This document shows positions 35,422 to 44,816 of a stretch of DNA of 64,000 nucleotides, piece by piece; the stretch's first letter is position 1, and every line of letters begins with the position of its first letter. A program made the translations under genes and the position numbers. Origin of the DNA: Streptomyces flaveolus (GTDB lineage: Bacteria; Actinomycetota; Actinomycetes; Streptomycetales; Streptomycetaceae); the NCBI RefSeq assembly GCF_000716535.1, contig NZ_JNWV01000001.1, forward strand, positions 186,001-250,000, written 5' to 3'. Below the pieces are notes generated by a model. That model had not been told where the DNA came from, ran no database searches, and saw only the letters and a list, made by a program, of their open reading frames with translations.

Positions 35422-36695
35422 TTGGCGACCGGCTCCAGCACCTCACGGCCGCCCAGGTAGGGGCGCAGCACCTCGGGGACCCGGACGGAGCCGTCGGCCT
35501 GCTGGTGGTTCTCCAGGATCGCCACGATCGTGCGCGGTACGGCGCACAGCGTGCCGTTGAGGGTGGCGAGCGGCTTGACCTGCTTGCCGTCGCGGACCCG
35601 GATGGACAGCCGGCGGGACTGGAACTCGGTGCAGTCCGAGGTCGAGGTCAGCTCGCGGTACTTGCCCTGGGTCGGGATCCACGCCTCGCAGTCGAACTTG
35701 CGGGCGGCCGAGGAGCCGAGGTCACCGGAGGCGACGTCGATGACGCGGAACGGCAGCTCCAGCGAGGTCAGCCACTGCTTCTCCCACTCCAGCAGGCGCT
35801 GGTGCTCGGCCTGCGAGTCCTCGGGAGCGACGTACGAGAACATCTCGACCTTGTCGAACTGGTGCACCCGGAAGATGCCCCGGGTGTCCTTGCCGTGCGA
35901 GCCGGCCTCGCGGCGGAAGCACGGGGAGAAGCCCGCGTACCGCAGCGGCAGCCGGTCCGCGTCGATGATCTCGTCCATGTGGTAGGCCGCCAGCGGGACC
36001 TCGGAGGTGCCGACCAGGTAGAGGTCGTCCTTGTCGAGGTGGTAGACGTCCTGGGCGGCCTGGCCGAGGAAGCCGGTGCCGGCCATGGACTGCGGGCGGA
36101 CCAGCGCCGGGGTGAGCATCGGCGTGAAGCCGGCGGCGGTGGCCTGGGCGATCGCCGCGTTCACCAGGGCAAGCTCCAGCAGGGCGCCGACACCGGTGAG
36201 GAAGTAGAAGCGGGAGCCGGAGACCTTGGCGCCCCGCTCGACGTCGATCGCGCCGAGCAGCTGGCCCAGCTCCAGGTGGTCCTTGGGCTCGAAGCCCTCG
36301 GCGCCGAAGTCGCGGATCGTGCCGTGCGTCTCCAGCGTGGCGAAGTCCTCCTCGCCGCCGACGGGCACGTCGGGGTGGACGAGGTTGCCGAGCTTGAGCA
36401 GCAGCTCCTGGGTCTCGGCGTCGGCCGCGTCGCGCTCGGCGTCGGCGGCCTTCACGTCCGCCTTGAGCTGCTCGGCGCGGCCCAGCAGCTCGGCCTTCTC
36501 CTCGGCGGTGGCCTTGGGGATCAGCTTGCCGAGCTGCTTCTGCTCGGCGCGCAGCTCGTCGAAGCGGACGCCGGAGGACCTGCGCCGCTCGTCGGCAGAC
36601 AGGAGGGCGTCGACGAGCGCGACGTCCTCTCCACGGGCGCGCTGGGACGCGCGCACACGGTCGGGGTCCTCACGGAGCAGGCGAAGGTCAATCAC
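35418..36695 (-). CDS. serS: seryl-tRNA synthetase
   Basis: A 425-residue class II synthetase that charges tRNA-Ser, including the tRNA-Ser(TGA) gene at 56429. The N-terminal long coiled coil (about residues 28-105) binds the long variable arm. Motif 2 shows [20 protein letters not shown] and motif 3 shows [11 protein letters not shown]. The GTG at 36695 gives [11 protein letters not shown], the normal start. It leads a two-gene operon with the HAD phosphatase and is preceded by a 587 bp spacer rich in DnaA boxes. Confidence 0.97.
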   Translation of the reverse strand: MIDLRLLREDPDRVRASQRARGEDVALVDALLSADERRRSSGVRFDELRAEQKQLGKLIPKATAEEKAELLGRAEQLKADVKAADAERDAADAETQELLLKLGNLVHPDVPVGGEEDFATLETHGTIRDFGAEGFEPKDHLELGQLLGAIDVERGAKVSGSRFYFLTGVGALLELALVNAAIAQATAAGFTPMLTPALVRPQSMAGTGFLGQAAQDVYHLDKDDLYLVGTSEVPLAAYHMDEIIDADRLPLRYAGFSPCFRREAGSHGKDTRGIFRVHQFDKVEMFSYVAPEDSQAEHQRLLEWEKQWLTSLELPFRVIDVASGDLGSSAARKFDCEAWIPTQGKYRELTSTSDCTEFQSRRLSIRVRDGKQVKPLATLNGTLCAVPRTIVAILENHQQADGSVRVPEVLRPYLGGREVLEPVAK

Positions 36696-37282
36696 GAGGG
36701 CAAGGCTACCGGTGCGGGGTCGCGGCTCACGAATCACTAATCCGGGGAGTTCTGATTCGCGGCATACGTTGCGTTATGCGCTAATTGCCGAGCGTGTTCC
36801 GCTGTGTCGGCCGTACGCCACCCGGGGCGTCAAGGGAAAAGTGTCTCACTCCCTGGGACGGGGCACGCTCCGGGCGCCCGGTTGACTCGATTTCCTTGTG
36901 GAGAACGGGATTTGGCGGCCCGGTTGTCCACAGCGATCCACACCTCCCGAAGAGTTATCCACAGGCTGTGTGGAAGATCTGTGGACTTCGGAATTGATCA
37001 CTCCGGAATGCGCGAACGGACTGAAGAATTCCCGGGTCAAACCGCATCGACACCCACTTTCGGGTGGAAAACGGTCGCCCCAAAAGATGAACCAAAGGAA
37101 ACGGGTGGACGAAGGGTGAGTCAGGCCCCGGCGGCTTCCACCGGGTCCCCCAGGGCGATTTGTCGACCCGATGGCGCCGCTCTGTCGACTTGTCCCCAGG
37201 TCGAGAAGAGCACCTGTGGATAACTTCTGTGGATAACGCTCGCTCGCAGGTGCGACCGGTCGCCGTCCGCACGTACGACCGG
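36696..37282. other. 587 bp spacer between serS and pheA with DnaA boxes
   Basis: No supportable gene. AT-richer than the surroundings, with many DnaA boxes and stretches of TTGACTCGATTT and GAATTGATCACTCC. It also carries the promoters of serS and the 3' end of pheA. Confidence 0.75.
36897..37236. other. cluster of DnaA boxes
   Basis: Five exact TTNTCCACA matches: minus strand 36897-36905, plus 36924-36932 (TTGTCCACA) and 36955-36963 (TTATCCACA), minus 37215-37223 and 37228-37236 (both TTATCCACA). One-mismatch boxes lie at 36969-36977 and 37190-37198 and two-mismatch ones at 36934-36942 and 36980-36988. This is far above chance for such a GC-rich genome and implies binding of the DnaA initiator. 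Confidence 0.82.
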
Positions 37283-38215
37283 CTAGAACCGGCCGTCCTG
37301 GCAGCGCGCCACCCAGTCCGCCGCCGCCATGAACTCCTCGTCCGACGTCCCCGGCAGCGTCGGCTGGGCGGCGCCCGGGCCGATGTCCGCGCGCGGATAG
37401 GAGCCGAGGAAGCGCACCTGGAGACAGATCCGCCGCAGCCCCATCAGCGCCTCCGCCATCCGCCGGTCGGCGATGTGCCCCTCGGCGTCGATGCAGAAGC
37501 AGTAGTTGCCGATGCCGGCGCCCGTCGGCCGGGACTGGAGCAGCATGAGGTTGATGCCGCGCGAGGCGAACTCGCCGAGCAGGTCGCGCAGGCCGCCGGG
37601 GTGGTCGTCCCGCTGCCACAGCACCACGGAGGTCTTGTCGGCTCCGCTGGGCGCGGCCGGCCGGGCCGGTCGGCCGACCAGCACGAACCGGGTCTGCGCG
37701 TTCTCCGCGTCGTGGATCCCGGTCTCCAGCGCCTCGAGGCCGTACCGGGCGGCGGCGAACTCGCCGGCGAAGGCGGCGTCGTAGCGGCCCTCCTGGACCA
37801 GGCGGGCGGCGTCCGCGTTGGACGCCGCCGACTCCCAGGTGGCGGTCGGGAGGTTCGCGCTCAGCCAGTTGCGGACCTGGGGCTGGGCCGCCGGGTGGGC
37901 GGAGACCGTCTTGATGTCCGTGAGCTTCGTGCCGGGGCGGACCAGCAGCGCGAAGGTGATCGACAGCAGCACCTCGCGGTAGATCATCAGCGGCTCGCCC
38001 GCGACCAGCTCGTCCAGGGTAGTGGTGATGCCGCCCTCGACGGAGTTCTCGATCGGCACGAACGCGGCCTCGGCCTCGCCGGCCCGGACCACGTCCAGCG
38101 CGGACTGCACCGAGACGTACGGGATCAGCTCCCGGGTGGCCGCCTCCGGAAGCGTGCGCAGGGCGACCTCCGTGAAGGTGCCCTCCGGGCCGAGATAGGC
38201 ATAGCTCGCTGGCAT
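37283..38215 (-). CDS. pheA: prephenate dehydratase
   Basis: A 310-residue enzyme converting prephenate to phenylpyruvate for phenylalanine synthesis, acting in the cytoplasm as a stand-alone (not chorismate-mutase fused) protein. The catalytic half starts YAYLGPEGTFTE and has PIENSVEGGI; the C-terminal ACT domain senses phenylalanine. The ACT motif usually written ESRP reads QSRP here (LLQSRPTGAGIGNYCF), which could soften feedback. Upstream it faces the copper cluster and downstream the DnaA-box spacer. Confidence 0.96.
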   Translation of the reverse strand: MPASYAYLGPEGTFTEVALRTLPEAATRELIPYVSVQSALDVVRAGEAEAAFVPIENSVEGGITTTLDELVAGEPLMIYREVLLSITFALLVRPGTKLTDIKTVSAHPAAQPQVRNWLSANLPTATWESAASNADAARLVQEGRYDAAFAGEFAAARYGLEALETGIHDAENAQTRFVLVGRPARPAAPSGADKTSVVLWQRDDHPGGLRDLLGEFASRGINLMLLQSRPTGAGIGNYCFCIDAEGHIADRRMAEALMGLRRICLQVRFLGSYPRADIGPGAAQPTLPGTSDEEFMAAADWVARCQDGRF

Positions 38216-38273
38216 GTCCTCACCCTAATGGCCGCGGGCCGGGTCGGCTGAGGCGTCTGACGACAACCACTCG

Positions 38274-38294
38274 ACCGGGTGGTTTGAACCCGGT
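38274..38294. terminator. hairpin between pheA and the copper cluster
   Basis: ACCGGGT, a 7 nt loop and ACCCGGT form a stem 29 bp after the DyP stop on the minus strand. TGAACCCGGTTCA at 38285-38297 is an overlapping palindrome. Confidence 0.5.
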
Positions 38295-38322
38295 TCACCC
38301 CGCACGCGCCTGGTTTTGTGGG

Positions 38323-39603
38323 TCACCCCTCCAGCAGCCGCTGCCCCACGTACTCCCCCTTCGCCGCCCCGCCCGGCACCGCGAACAGGCCGCTGGCCTC
38401 GTGCCGGATGTACTTCGACAGCGCGTCGCCCCGGTCGAGCTTGCGCTGCACCGGGACGAAGCCGCGCAGCGGGTCCGCCTGCCAGCAGATGAAGAGGAGA
38501 CCGGCGTCGGGCGTGCCGTCCGCGTCGATGCCGTCGTGGTAGGAGAACGGGCGCCGCAGCATGGCCGCACCGCCGTTCTTGTCGGGCCGGGTGATCCGGG
38601 CGTGCGCGTTGAGCGGGACGACGTAGCCGCCGTGGGCGTCGGTCTTCTCCAGGTCCATCGGGGTCGTCTCGTCGCCGCCGGACAGCGGCGCCCCATCGGC
38701 CTTGCGGCGCCCGATGACCTGCTCCTGGGCGGCGAGCGACAGCTTCTCCCAGTCGTCCAGGAGCATGCGGATACGGCGTACGACCGCGTAGGAGCCGTGT
38801 GCCATCCACGCCGGCTCGCCCGAGGCCGGCACGAAGATCCGCTGGTCGAAGTCGGCGTCGGCGGGCTTCGGATTGCGGGTGCCGTCGAGCTGGCCCATGA
38901 GGTTGCGGGCCGTCATGGGGTGGGCGGTGGCGCCCGGACTGCGGTTGAAGCCGTTCATCTGCCAGCGCACCCGCGCGGCCGAGCCCGCGTCCTTCTGGAG
39001 CGCGCGCAGGGCGTGGAAGGCGACCAGGGCGTCGTTCGCGCCGATCTGCACCCACAGATCGCCGTCGCTGCGGGACTTGTCGAGGTGGTCGGAGGAGAAG
39101 TCCGGCAGCGGGTCGAGCGCGCCGGGCCGCTGGTTCTCCAGACCCGTCCTGCCGAAGAAGCTGTACCCGAAGCCGAAGGTGATGGTCAGCGAGGACGGTC
39201 CCGCGTCCCGGGCCACATCGGTGTCGCCGTGCGGGGCCGCCTCGCCCGCCATCAGCCGCTCGGCGGTCGTGGACCAGCGGCGCAGCAGGGCCGCCGCCTC
39301 CTTGCGGCCCGCGCCCGCCGCCAGGTCGAAGGCCACGAGATGGCCGCGCGCCTGGAGGCCCTCGGTGATGCCGGGCTGATGTTTCCCGTGAAACATCGCC
39401 CGCCCCTCGCCCACCGAGGTGAGCGGGGTGGCCCCGGCGGGCGCGGAGGCGTAGCCCACGGCCCCGCCGGCCGCGCCGAGCACGAGCCCGGTGGCGCCGG
39501 CGGTGCCGAGCAGGGCGCGCCGCGAGATGCCGCTCGCCCGGGACACGGGCTCCGCCGTCGGCGCGTCGGGGGTACGGGCCTGAGGGATGGACTGTTCGGG
39601 CAT
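38323..39603 (-). CDS. dtpA: Tat-exported DyP-type heme peroxidase DtpA
   Basis: A 426-residue dye-decolorising peroxidase. The twin-arginine signal ISRRALLGTAGATGL sits at about residues 25-40, so the heme enzyme folds inside and is exported. The DyP signature GQLDGTRNP (GxxDG) carries the distal Asp. In S. lividans DtpA is needed for maturation of the copper radical oxidase GlxA and for morphogenesis. It is the last gene of the copper cluster, 8 bp after copC-copD, with no ribosome binding site of note, so it is likely translated by coupling. A one-mismatch parS lies in its coding sequence. Confidence 0.93.
   Translation of the reverse strand: MPEQSIPQARTPDAPTAEPVSRASGISRRALLGTAGATGLVLGAAGGAVGYASAPAGATPLTSVGEGRAMFHGKHQPGITEGLQARGHLVAFDLAAGAGRKEAAALLRRWSTTAERLMAGEAAPHGDTDVARDAGPSSLTITFGFGYSFFGRTGLENQRPGALDPLPDFSSDHLDKSRSDGDLWVQIGANDALVAFHALRALQKDAGSAARVRWQMNGFNRSPGATAHPMTARNLMGQLDGTRNPKPADADFDQRIFVPASGEPAWMAHGSYAVVRRIRMLLDDWEKLSLAAQEQVIGRRKADGAPLSGGDETTPMDLEKTDAHGGYVVPLNAHARITRPDKNGGAAMLRRPFSYHDGIDADGTPDAGLLFICWQADPLRGFVPVQRKLDRGDALSKYIRHEASGLFAVPGGAAKGEYVGQRLLEG
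39381..39394. other. parS-like ParB site (13/14) inside dtpA
   Basis: GTTTCCCGTGAAAC differs from the parS core at one central base. It encodes part of MFHGKHQ. Confidence 0.6.
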
Positions 39604-39611
39604 GGTGTGGT

Positions 39612-41636
39612 TCAGCCGATCTGCGCGTTCTTGGAGACGGTCACCTGGTCGATGTCGGAGGTGCGGACCGTGACGGCGATCTTCCAGTCGCCGGCCACGG
39701 GGATCTGCACTCCGTTCGCCGACCAGTGGCCGGTGGCGATGTGGTCGGGGTTCACGGGAAGCGGGCCGATCTTCTTCGCCTCCAGGGTGAAGGAGACCTT
39801 CACCTCCGGGACGTCGAAGGCCCGGCCGTTGGGGCGCTGGACGTACACGTGCATCTCGTTGCCGCCCACGCGCGCGGGGTCCAGGTCGATGCTGACGACG
39901 CCCTTGCCGTCGGTGCCGCCGGTGTCGAACGGCATGTCCAGGGTGAGCGCGCCGGACGGCGTCGAGGTGCCGGAGCCCTCCGACGCGGAGGTGGCCGCCT
40001 TGGCCTCCTGCTCGGTGCGGCCCGGCTCGGTCTGCGTCAGCGCGGTGGTGACGGCGAGCAGCACGATGGCGACGCCGGCCTCGGCGAGCACCGAGCGGCG
40101 CAGGCCGAAGCGGTTCGGGTCGCCGTCCCGCAGTCGCTTCTTCCGGGCGGCGTCGACGGCCGCGCGCTGCCGGGCGAGCTGGGCGGCACGCTGGGACGCA
40201 CCTGCGCCGGTGCCCTCGTCCCCGCCGGCCGCCTTGCCCGCGCCGGCCGCCCTCGACGCGGCGACCTGCTCCTTCTGCGCCTCGGCCTGTTCCTTTCGGG
40301 CCTGGGCCTGCTGGGCCTCCCCCTTCCTCGCCTTCCCGGTGCGGACGACCGGGTCCGTGAGCCGTCCCGTCCACCGCCGGGACACGGCCGCGATGCCGAC
40401 CAGCACCGCCACCAGCCCGATCTTGACCAGCAGCAACTGCCCGTACCGGGTCTCGGTGAACGCCGACCAGGAGCCGAGCTGCCGCCAGGACTGGTAGACG
40501 CCGGTGACCACGAGGGCGAGGACGGAACCGAAGGCCACCCGGGAGAAGCGCTGTACGGCGGCGGCCTCCACCGGGGTCTCGGCGGGTGCCCGGTACAGCG
40601 CGGTCAGCAGGGCGGTGAGGCCGCCGAGCCAGGCGGCGACGGCCAGCAGGTGGACGACGTCGACCGGCATGGCGATACCCGGCTGGAGTCCGGTCGAGGC
40701 GTGCTCGGCCATGGCCCAGCTGGTGGCGAGCCCGGCGGCGACGACCGCCCCGCCGACGGCGAGCCCGAAGGTCAGGTCGCGCTTCTCCTCGCCGTCCTCC
40801 CGCGGATCAGGCAGTCGGCGCGCAGCGCCGTCGTTCAGGGTGGTGGTGGGTGACGGGCGGGCGTAGCTACCGAAGAGGACGGCGACGAACAGTGCGGCGG
40901 CGGCGAGCAGCAGGAGCCGGGAGACCAGCGCGGCACCGGTCTTGGTCTGCAGCACCTGGCCGAGCAGGTCGAGGTCGAAGACGTCGGCGAACTTTCCGGA
41001 TCCGGTGTACGCGCCGCGCAGGAGCAGCAGCCACAGGGTGGCCGCCGTCAGCGCGAGCCAGCCGCCGACGACCAGCCGCTGCAGGGGCCGGACGCCCGCG
41101 CCGCGCCGCCAGCAGGCGAGCACGAAGGCCGCGCCGCCGGTCAGCACGATGAAGCCGGCGTACGACACGTACCGCCCGAACGCGTAGAGCCCGCCCACGA
41201 CCCCGCCGCCCGCGGCCGGGCCGGTGCCGGAGACGACGGTCTGCGAGGGCGCCCCGACGGAGAAGGTGTAGGCGCCGGCGACGGGGTGGCTGTCCGCGGA
41301 GACGACCTGGTAGGTGACGGTGTACGTGCCCTTGCCCAGGCCGCTCTTGAGCCGCACGGCGTACGTCGTCCCGCTCACGTTGGCCGGGCTGCCGGTCTGG
41401 ACCGGCTTGCCCTTCGGGTCGAGGACGCGCAGGGAGTCGTCGTTGAGCGCCACCTTCTCGGAGAAGGTGAGCGACACCTGGGTGGGTGCCTTGTCGGCCA
41501 CCACCCCCTGCGCGGGGTCGCTGCCGGTCAGCGCCGCGTGGGCGGAGGCCGGTCCGGCGCCCGCCAGCAGCGCGCCGGTCACGGCGATGAACAGCAGCAC
41601 CAGGATCCGCACGCGGGGGGCGATGGTCCGGGTCAC
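39612..41636 (-). CDS. CopC-CopD fusion copper protein
   Basis: A 674-residue membrane protein. After a signal peptide (about residues 1-32), a CopC beta-barrel domain begins HAALTGSDPAQGVV, and the His that starts this domain is the usual copper ligand. Eight or so transmembrane helices follow, as in CopD, and a charged Ala/Lys/Gln linker (about residues 420-520) leads to a second extracytoplasmic domain near the C-terminus. Together they move or hold copper across the membrane. It lies between the PCuAC-type ECuC and DtpA genes in the copper operon. Confidence 0.9.
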   Translation of the reverse strand: MTRTIAPRVRILVLLFIAVTGALLAGAGPASAHAALTGSDPAQGVVADKAPTQVSLTFSEKVALNDDSLRVLDPKGKPVQTGSPANVSGTTYAVRLKSGLGKGTYTVTYQVVSADSHPVAGAYTFSVGAPSQTVVSGTGPAAGGGVVGGLYAFGRYVSYAGFIVLTGGAAFVLACWRRGAGVRPLQRLVVGGWLALTAATLWLLLLRGAYTGSGKFADVFDLDLLGQVLQTKTGAALVSRLLLLAAAALFVAVLFGSYARPSPTTTLNDGAARRLPDPREDGEEKRDLTFGLAVGGAVVAAGLATSWAMAEHASTGLQPGIAMPVDVVHLLAVAAWLGGLTALLTALYRAPAETPVEAAAVQRFSRVAFGSVLALVVTGVYQSWRQLGSWSAFTETRYGQLLLVKIGLVAVLVGIAAVSRRWTGRLTDPVVRTGKARKGEAQQAQARKEQAEAQKEQVAASRAAGAGKAAGGDEGTGAGASQRAAQLARQRAAVDAARKKRLRDGDPNRFGLRRSVLAEAGVAIVLLAVTTALTQTEPGRTEQEAKAATSASEGSGTSTPSGALTLDMPFDTGGTDGKGVVSIDLDPARVGGNEMHVYVQRPNGRAFDVPEVKVSFTLEAKKIGPLPVNPDHIATGHWSANGVQIPVAGDWKIAVTVRTSDIDQVTVSKNAQIG

Positions 41637-41649
41637 GGTGATCCCTCCC

Positions 41650-42114
41650 TCAGTGGCCGGTCGACGGGTTGTACGTGGCGGACTTCACGGGCATCTCGAC
41701 GGTGAGCGGCCCGGACTTGTCGAAGGTGAGCTTCACCGTGACCGTCTGGCCCTGCTTCGGCGCGCGCTTCAGCTTCTCGAACATCAGGTGGTTGCCACCG
41801 CTCTTGAACACGAGACGTCCGTGGGCCGGTATCGCGAAGGAGGACTTCTCCGTCATGGCGCCGCCGACCGTGCTGTGCATGGTCACCTCGCCGGCGACGT
41901 CACTGGTGACCGAGGTCAGCTCGTCCCCGGCCCCGCCCTTGTTGGTGATCGTCAGGAACCCGGCGGCCATGTCGGCGGAGACGGGCTGGGGCATGTAGGA
42001 GGAGCCGACGGACAGCTCGGCCTTGTCCGACCCCGTGCCGGACCCGGAGCAGCCGGTGAGGGCCAGTGCTCCGGCGAGCGCGCCCGCGGCCAGGACGGCG
42101 GCACGGCGCCTCAC
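41650..42114 (-). CDS. ecuC: PCuAC-domain copper chaperone lipoprotein ECuC
   Basis: A 154-residue lipoprotein with lipobox LTGC (residues 18-21) and a PCuAC domain. Copper ligands of the H(M)-X10-M-X21-H-X-M type appear in TMHSTVGGAM, then PAHGRLV and NHLMFEKL. It binds copper outside the membrane and hands it to Sco. The GTG at 42114 overlaps the stop of sco by 4 bp, so the two are translated together. S. lividans ECuC is known to pass copper to Sco for development. Confidence 0.92.
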   Translation of the reverse strand: MRRRAAVLAAGALAGALALTGCSGSGTGSDKAELSVGSSYMPQPVSADMAAGFLTITNKGGAGDELTSVTSDVAGEVTMHSTVGGAMTEKSSFAIPAHGRLVFKSGGNHLMFEKLKRAPKQGQTVTVKLTFDKSGPLTVEMPVKSATYNPSTGH

Positions 42115-42764
42115 GGGTTGGCTCCCTCGACGAGCTTGGGCAGGTCCTTGGTGTAGTCGTCGACCGTGGCGTCCTCGCCGTAGAGGACGTATCCGGCGTC
42201 GGTCTTCGGCGAGAAGGCGACGACCTGGGTGCCGTGGACGGAGACCAGCTTGCCGTTCTTGTCCTTCGTCGTCGGCTCCACGGAGATGCCGACGGACCGG
42301 GCGCCGGCCTGGATCCTGGCGAAGTCGCCGGTCAGGCCGATGAACTGCGGGTCGATGCCCTTGAGCCATTTGCCCAGCTCGGCCGGGGTGTCGCGGCCGG
42401 GGTCGGTGGTGACGAACACGACCCGGAGGTCGTCCTGCTCGGCCTTGGGCAGCGCCTTCTTGGCGACGGCGATGTTGCTCATCGTCGTGGGGCAGATGTC
42501 GGGGCAGTGCGTGTAGCCGAAGTAGACCAGGGTCGGATGTCCCTCGGTCTCCTTGCGGAGGTCGTACTTCTTGCCGTGGGTGTCGGTGAGGACCAGGTCC
42601 GGCTTGGTGAACGGCTGGTCGAGCACGGTGGCGACCTTGCCCGCGCCGGATCCTCCCGAGACCACGGCGACCGGCGACTTGCTGTCGTCGTCGCTGCCGC
42701 AGGCGGAGAGGGTCAGGGTGGCGGCGGCGAGCAGTACGGCCGCGGCGAACGTCTTCTTGCGCAT
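42111..42764 (-). CDS. sco: Sco (SCO1/SenC) copper chaperone
   Basis: A 217-residue lipoprotein: signal and lipobox LSAC at the N-terminus, then a thioredoxin-like fold with the CxxxC copper site (THCPDICP) and the third ligand His in VSVHGTQ. It metallates extracytoplasmic copper enzymes, among them cytochrome oxidase or GlxA. The ATG at 42764 is clear. It overlaps ecuC by 4 bp and follows the ycnI gene after 105 bp. Confidence 0.95.
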   Translation of the reverse strand: MRKKTFAAAVLLAAATLTLSACGSDDDSKSPVAVVSGGSGAGKVATVLDQPFTKPDLVLTDTHGKKYDLRKETEGHPTLVYFGYTHCPDICPTTMSNIAVAKKALPKAEQDDLRVVFVTTDPGRDTPAELGKWLKGIDPQFIGLTGDFARIQAGARSVGISVEPTTKDKNGKLVSVHGTQVVAFSPKTDAGYVLYGEDATVDDYTKDLPKLVEGANP

Positions 42765-42869
42765 AGAGAAATGTCCCAGATGTGTGAACTCCGGCGCGCA
42801 CCGGGGTCGTGCGACGGGCCCGGGTGACGGGGTCGCACGGCGCCCGGCGCGCGCTGCGGAACGAAGGGC

Positions 42870-43592
42870 TCAGGCGGCGGTCCGGCGGCGGCCCGCGAGG
42901 ACGCCGTAGGCCACGCCCGCGACGCCGACGACGATGCCGACCACGCCGAGCACGCGCGCGGTGGTGTCACTGCCGTCGCCGGAATCCTCGGCGGCGGCCG
43001 TCTTCTCGGTCTTCTCGGCGGTGTTCTCGGCGCTCGACGTGCCGTGGTGGTCGTCGGTGGCGGCGGACAGCTCCAGGACCGGGGCCGGGTTCTCCGGCTC
43101 GTCCTGGCCCTCCTGGGGCACCTCGATCCAGCGCACGACCTCCTTGTTGGAGTACGTCTGGATCGCCTTGAACACCAGCTGGTCGGTGTTCTCGGGCAGC
43201 GCGCCCAGGGAGAGCGGGAACTTCTGGAAGTAGCCGGGCTCGATGCCCTTGCCGTCGGCGGTCCAGGTGACCTTGGTGACGGCCTCGTCGATCTTCTCGC
43301 CGTGCAGGGTCATCGGCTCGGCCAGCTTGGACTTGGTGACGTCGATCTTCCAGCCCGGGATCGCCTCCGTCATCACCGAGGCGATCGGGTGGTCGGCCGG
43401 GAAGTTCACCTCGACCTTGGTGGTCGAGGCGTTGTCACGCTCGTTCGGGACCTTGAAGTCCACGACCGCGTAACCGCCCTTGGCCGCGGGGCCCTCCGGC
43501 TGCACGGAGACGTGAGCGAAGGCGGGGGCGGACAGGGCGAGGACGGCCGTACCAGCGACGGCAGCGGCGGCGGCGAGACGAGAAGCCTTCAT
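42870..43592 (-). CDS. YcnI/DUF1775 family copper-associated protein
   Basis: A 240-residue protein with a Sec signal (ending APAFAHVSVQPE), whose mature N-terminal His is the likely copper ligand of the DUF1775 domain, then an acidic Ser/Thr/Ala stretch and a C-terminal helix (about residues 212-230) anchoring it to the membrane. YcnI-type proteins are tied to copper homeostasis in other bacteria. Its neighbours sco and the Met-rich membrane protein support that role here. Confidence 0.87.
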   Translation of the reverse strand: MKASRLAAAAAVAGTAVLALSAPAFAHVSVQPEGPAAKGGYAVVDFKVPNERDNASTTKVEVNFPADHPIASVMTEAIPGWKIDVTKSKLAEPMTLHGEKIDEAVTKVTWTADGKGIEPGYFQKFPLSLGALPENTDQLVFKAIQTYSNKEVVRWIEVPQEGQDEPENPAPVLELSAATDDHHGTSSAENTAEKTEKTAAAEDSGDGSDTTARVLGVVGIVVGVAGVAYGVLAGRRRTAA

Positions 43593-43766
43593 GGAAGGAA
43601 GCACTCCACTCTGAGTGAGAACCGGTGATGAAGAGGGATACGCGCGCGCGACGGTGTTGTGGCGGTACGGCGGAGAAAATCGGCCGTACGGCTCGGAAGA
43701 ACGCGCACGCGCGCGTGCCGCGCTACGGCGGCGCACCGGGTCCGTGTCGGGGGAGCGGTGGCCGCG

Positions 43767-44630
43767 TCAGGCGGCGAGGAGGAAGGCGGCGGCGGGCGGG
43801 CCGCGCCGGATCACCGTGTGCTGGAGTACGGCGGTGTGCGGGGCCGGTGCCTGGTCCCGGTCGGGGCGCGGGCCGCGCGGGCCGGGTTCGGTGGCGGGGA
43901 GCAGCCCGGCGCACAGGGCGCGCGTCAGCGCGAGAGCCGCGCGCAGGGACCGTACGAGCGCCCCCTCCGCGACTCCATGCGCCGATAGCTCGATCAGCCG
44001 CAGCACGGCGAGATCGCCGCGGCGCAGCAGCCAGCCGGCGGCGACGGCCGCGAGCACATGGCCGAGCAGCATCGGCAGCGAGGGCAGCAGGCCGGCCGAG
44101 GCGCCGGTGGCGTCGTGCGCGTGCTCGAAGGTGCCCAGGGCGGATGTCGGCCGGCCGGTGCGGTCGATGAGACGCGCGTCGAGCAGCAGCCGGAAGGCGT
44201 GCCCTGGAGTGAGGGACGCGGCGGTCGAGCCGCACACGAGCCGCGTGGCCTGCTCGACCAGCGCGTTGTCGCTCAGCACGGCGCCCGTCGACCCGCCGGC
44301 CGCCATCGAGCCCATCGAGCCCATCGGCATTCCGGCGGAGGCCGTCGTCATCCCGTGCTGGCCCAGCCCGAACAGCGTGTGCAGCACGGTCTGGCCGAGG
44401 GCGAGGAGCACGGCGATGCCCGGCAGCGAGCGGACCCGCCCGGCGAGCGGTGCCGCGAGCAGCAGAACGCCGAGGAAGCCCGCGCCGAGCGTCCACAGCG
44501 GCACGCGCGCGCAGGAGGCCAGGGAGTGCCCGCCCGCGGCCAGCGCGACGCAGACCGCGGCGAACACCGCGGCCCGCAGAATCCGCAGCCCGGCTCCGGA
44601 GTGCGCCGTGCGTGGGTGGGGGGCAGTCAT
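43767..44630 (-). CDS. membrane protein with Met-rich segment, copper cluster
   Basis: A 287-residue protein with about six hydrophobic segments (about 17-34, 42-63, 66-86 and 176-196 among them) and a Met-rich stretch, MTTASAGMPMGSMGSM, between helices, which looks like a soft copper ligand. No family name can be given with confidence. It is the furthest upstream gene of the leftward copper cluster, 174 bp before ycnI, so it may be part of that operon or separately expressed. Confidence 0.7.
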   Translation of the reverse strand: MTAPHPRTAHSGAGLRILRAAVFAAVCVALAAGGHSLASCARVPLWTLGAGFLGVLLLAAPLAGRVRSLPGIAVLLALGQTVLHTLFGLGQHGMTTASAGMPMGSMGSMAAGGSTGAVLSDNALVEQATRLVCGSTAASLTPGHAFRLLLDARLIDRTGRPTSALGTFEHAHDATGASAGLLPSLPMLLGHVLAAVAAGWLLRRGDLAVLRLIELSAHGVAEGALVRSLRAALALTRALCAGLLPATEPGPRGPRPDRDQAPAPHTAVLQHTVIRRGPPAAAFLLAA

Positions 44631-44816
44631 GGCGGGGTCATCATCGCACTGCCCTTACCGCGCGCATACGGCAGGGCGCCTGAGGCGTCCCTCATACACC
44701 GATTCCTCCCCCGGCGCATCGGCTGTATGGGCGGACTCACGTCGACGGAGTGCTTACGGCCGCCTACGGGCGGCAATACGTAACGGTATGTCGAGCCGCG
44801 GCCAGGAGGCTGGAGC

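Noticed and set aside
36897..37236. oriC
   Set aside because: DnaA boxes are present but there is no dnaA-dnaN neighbourhood, and the box number is far below a Streptomyces oriC. A titration cluster fits better.
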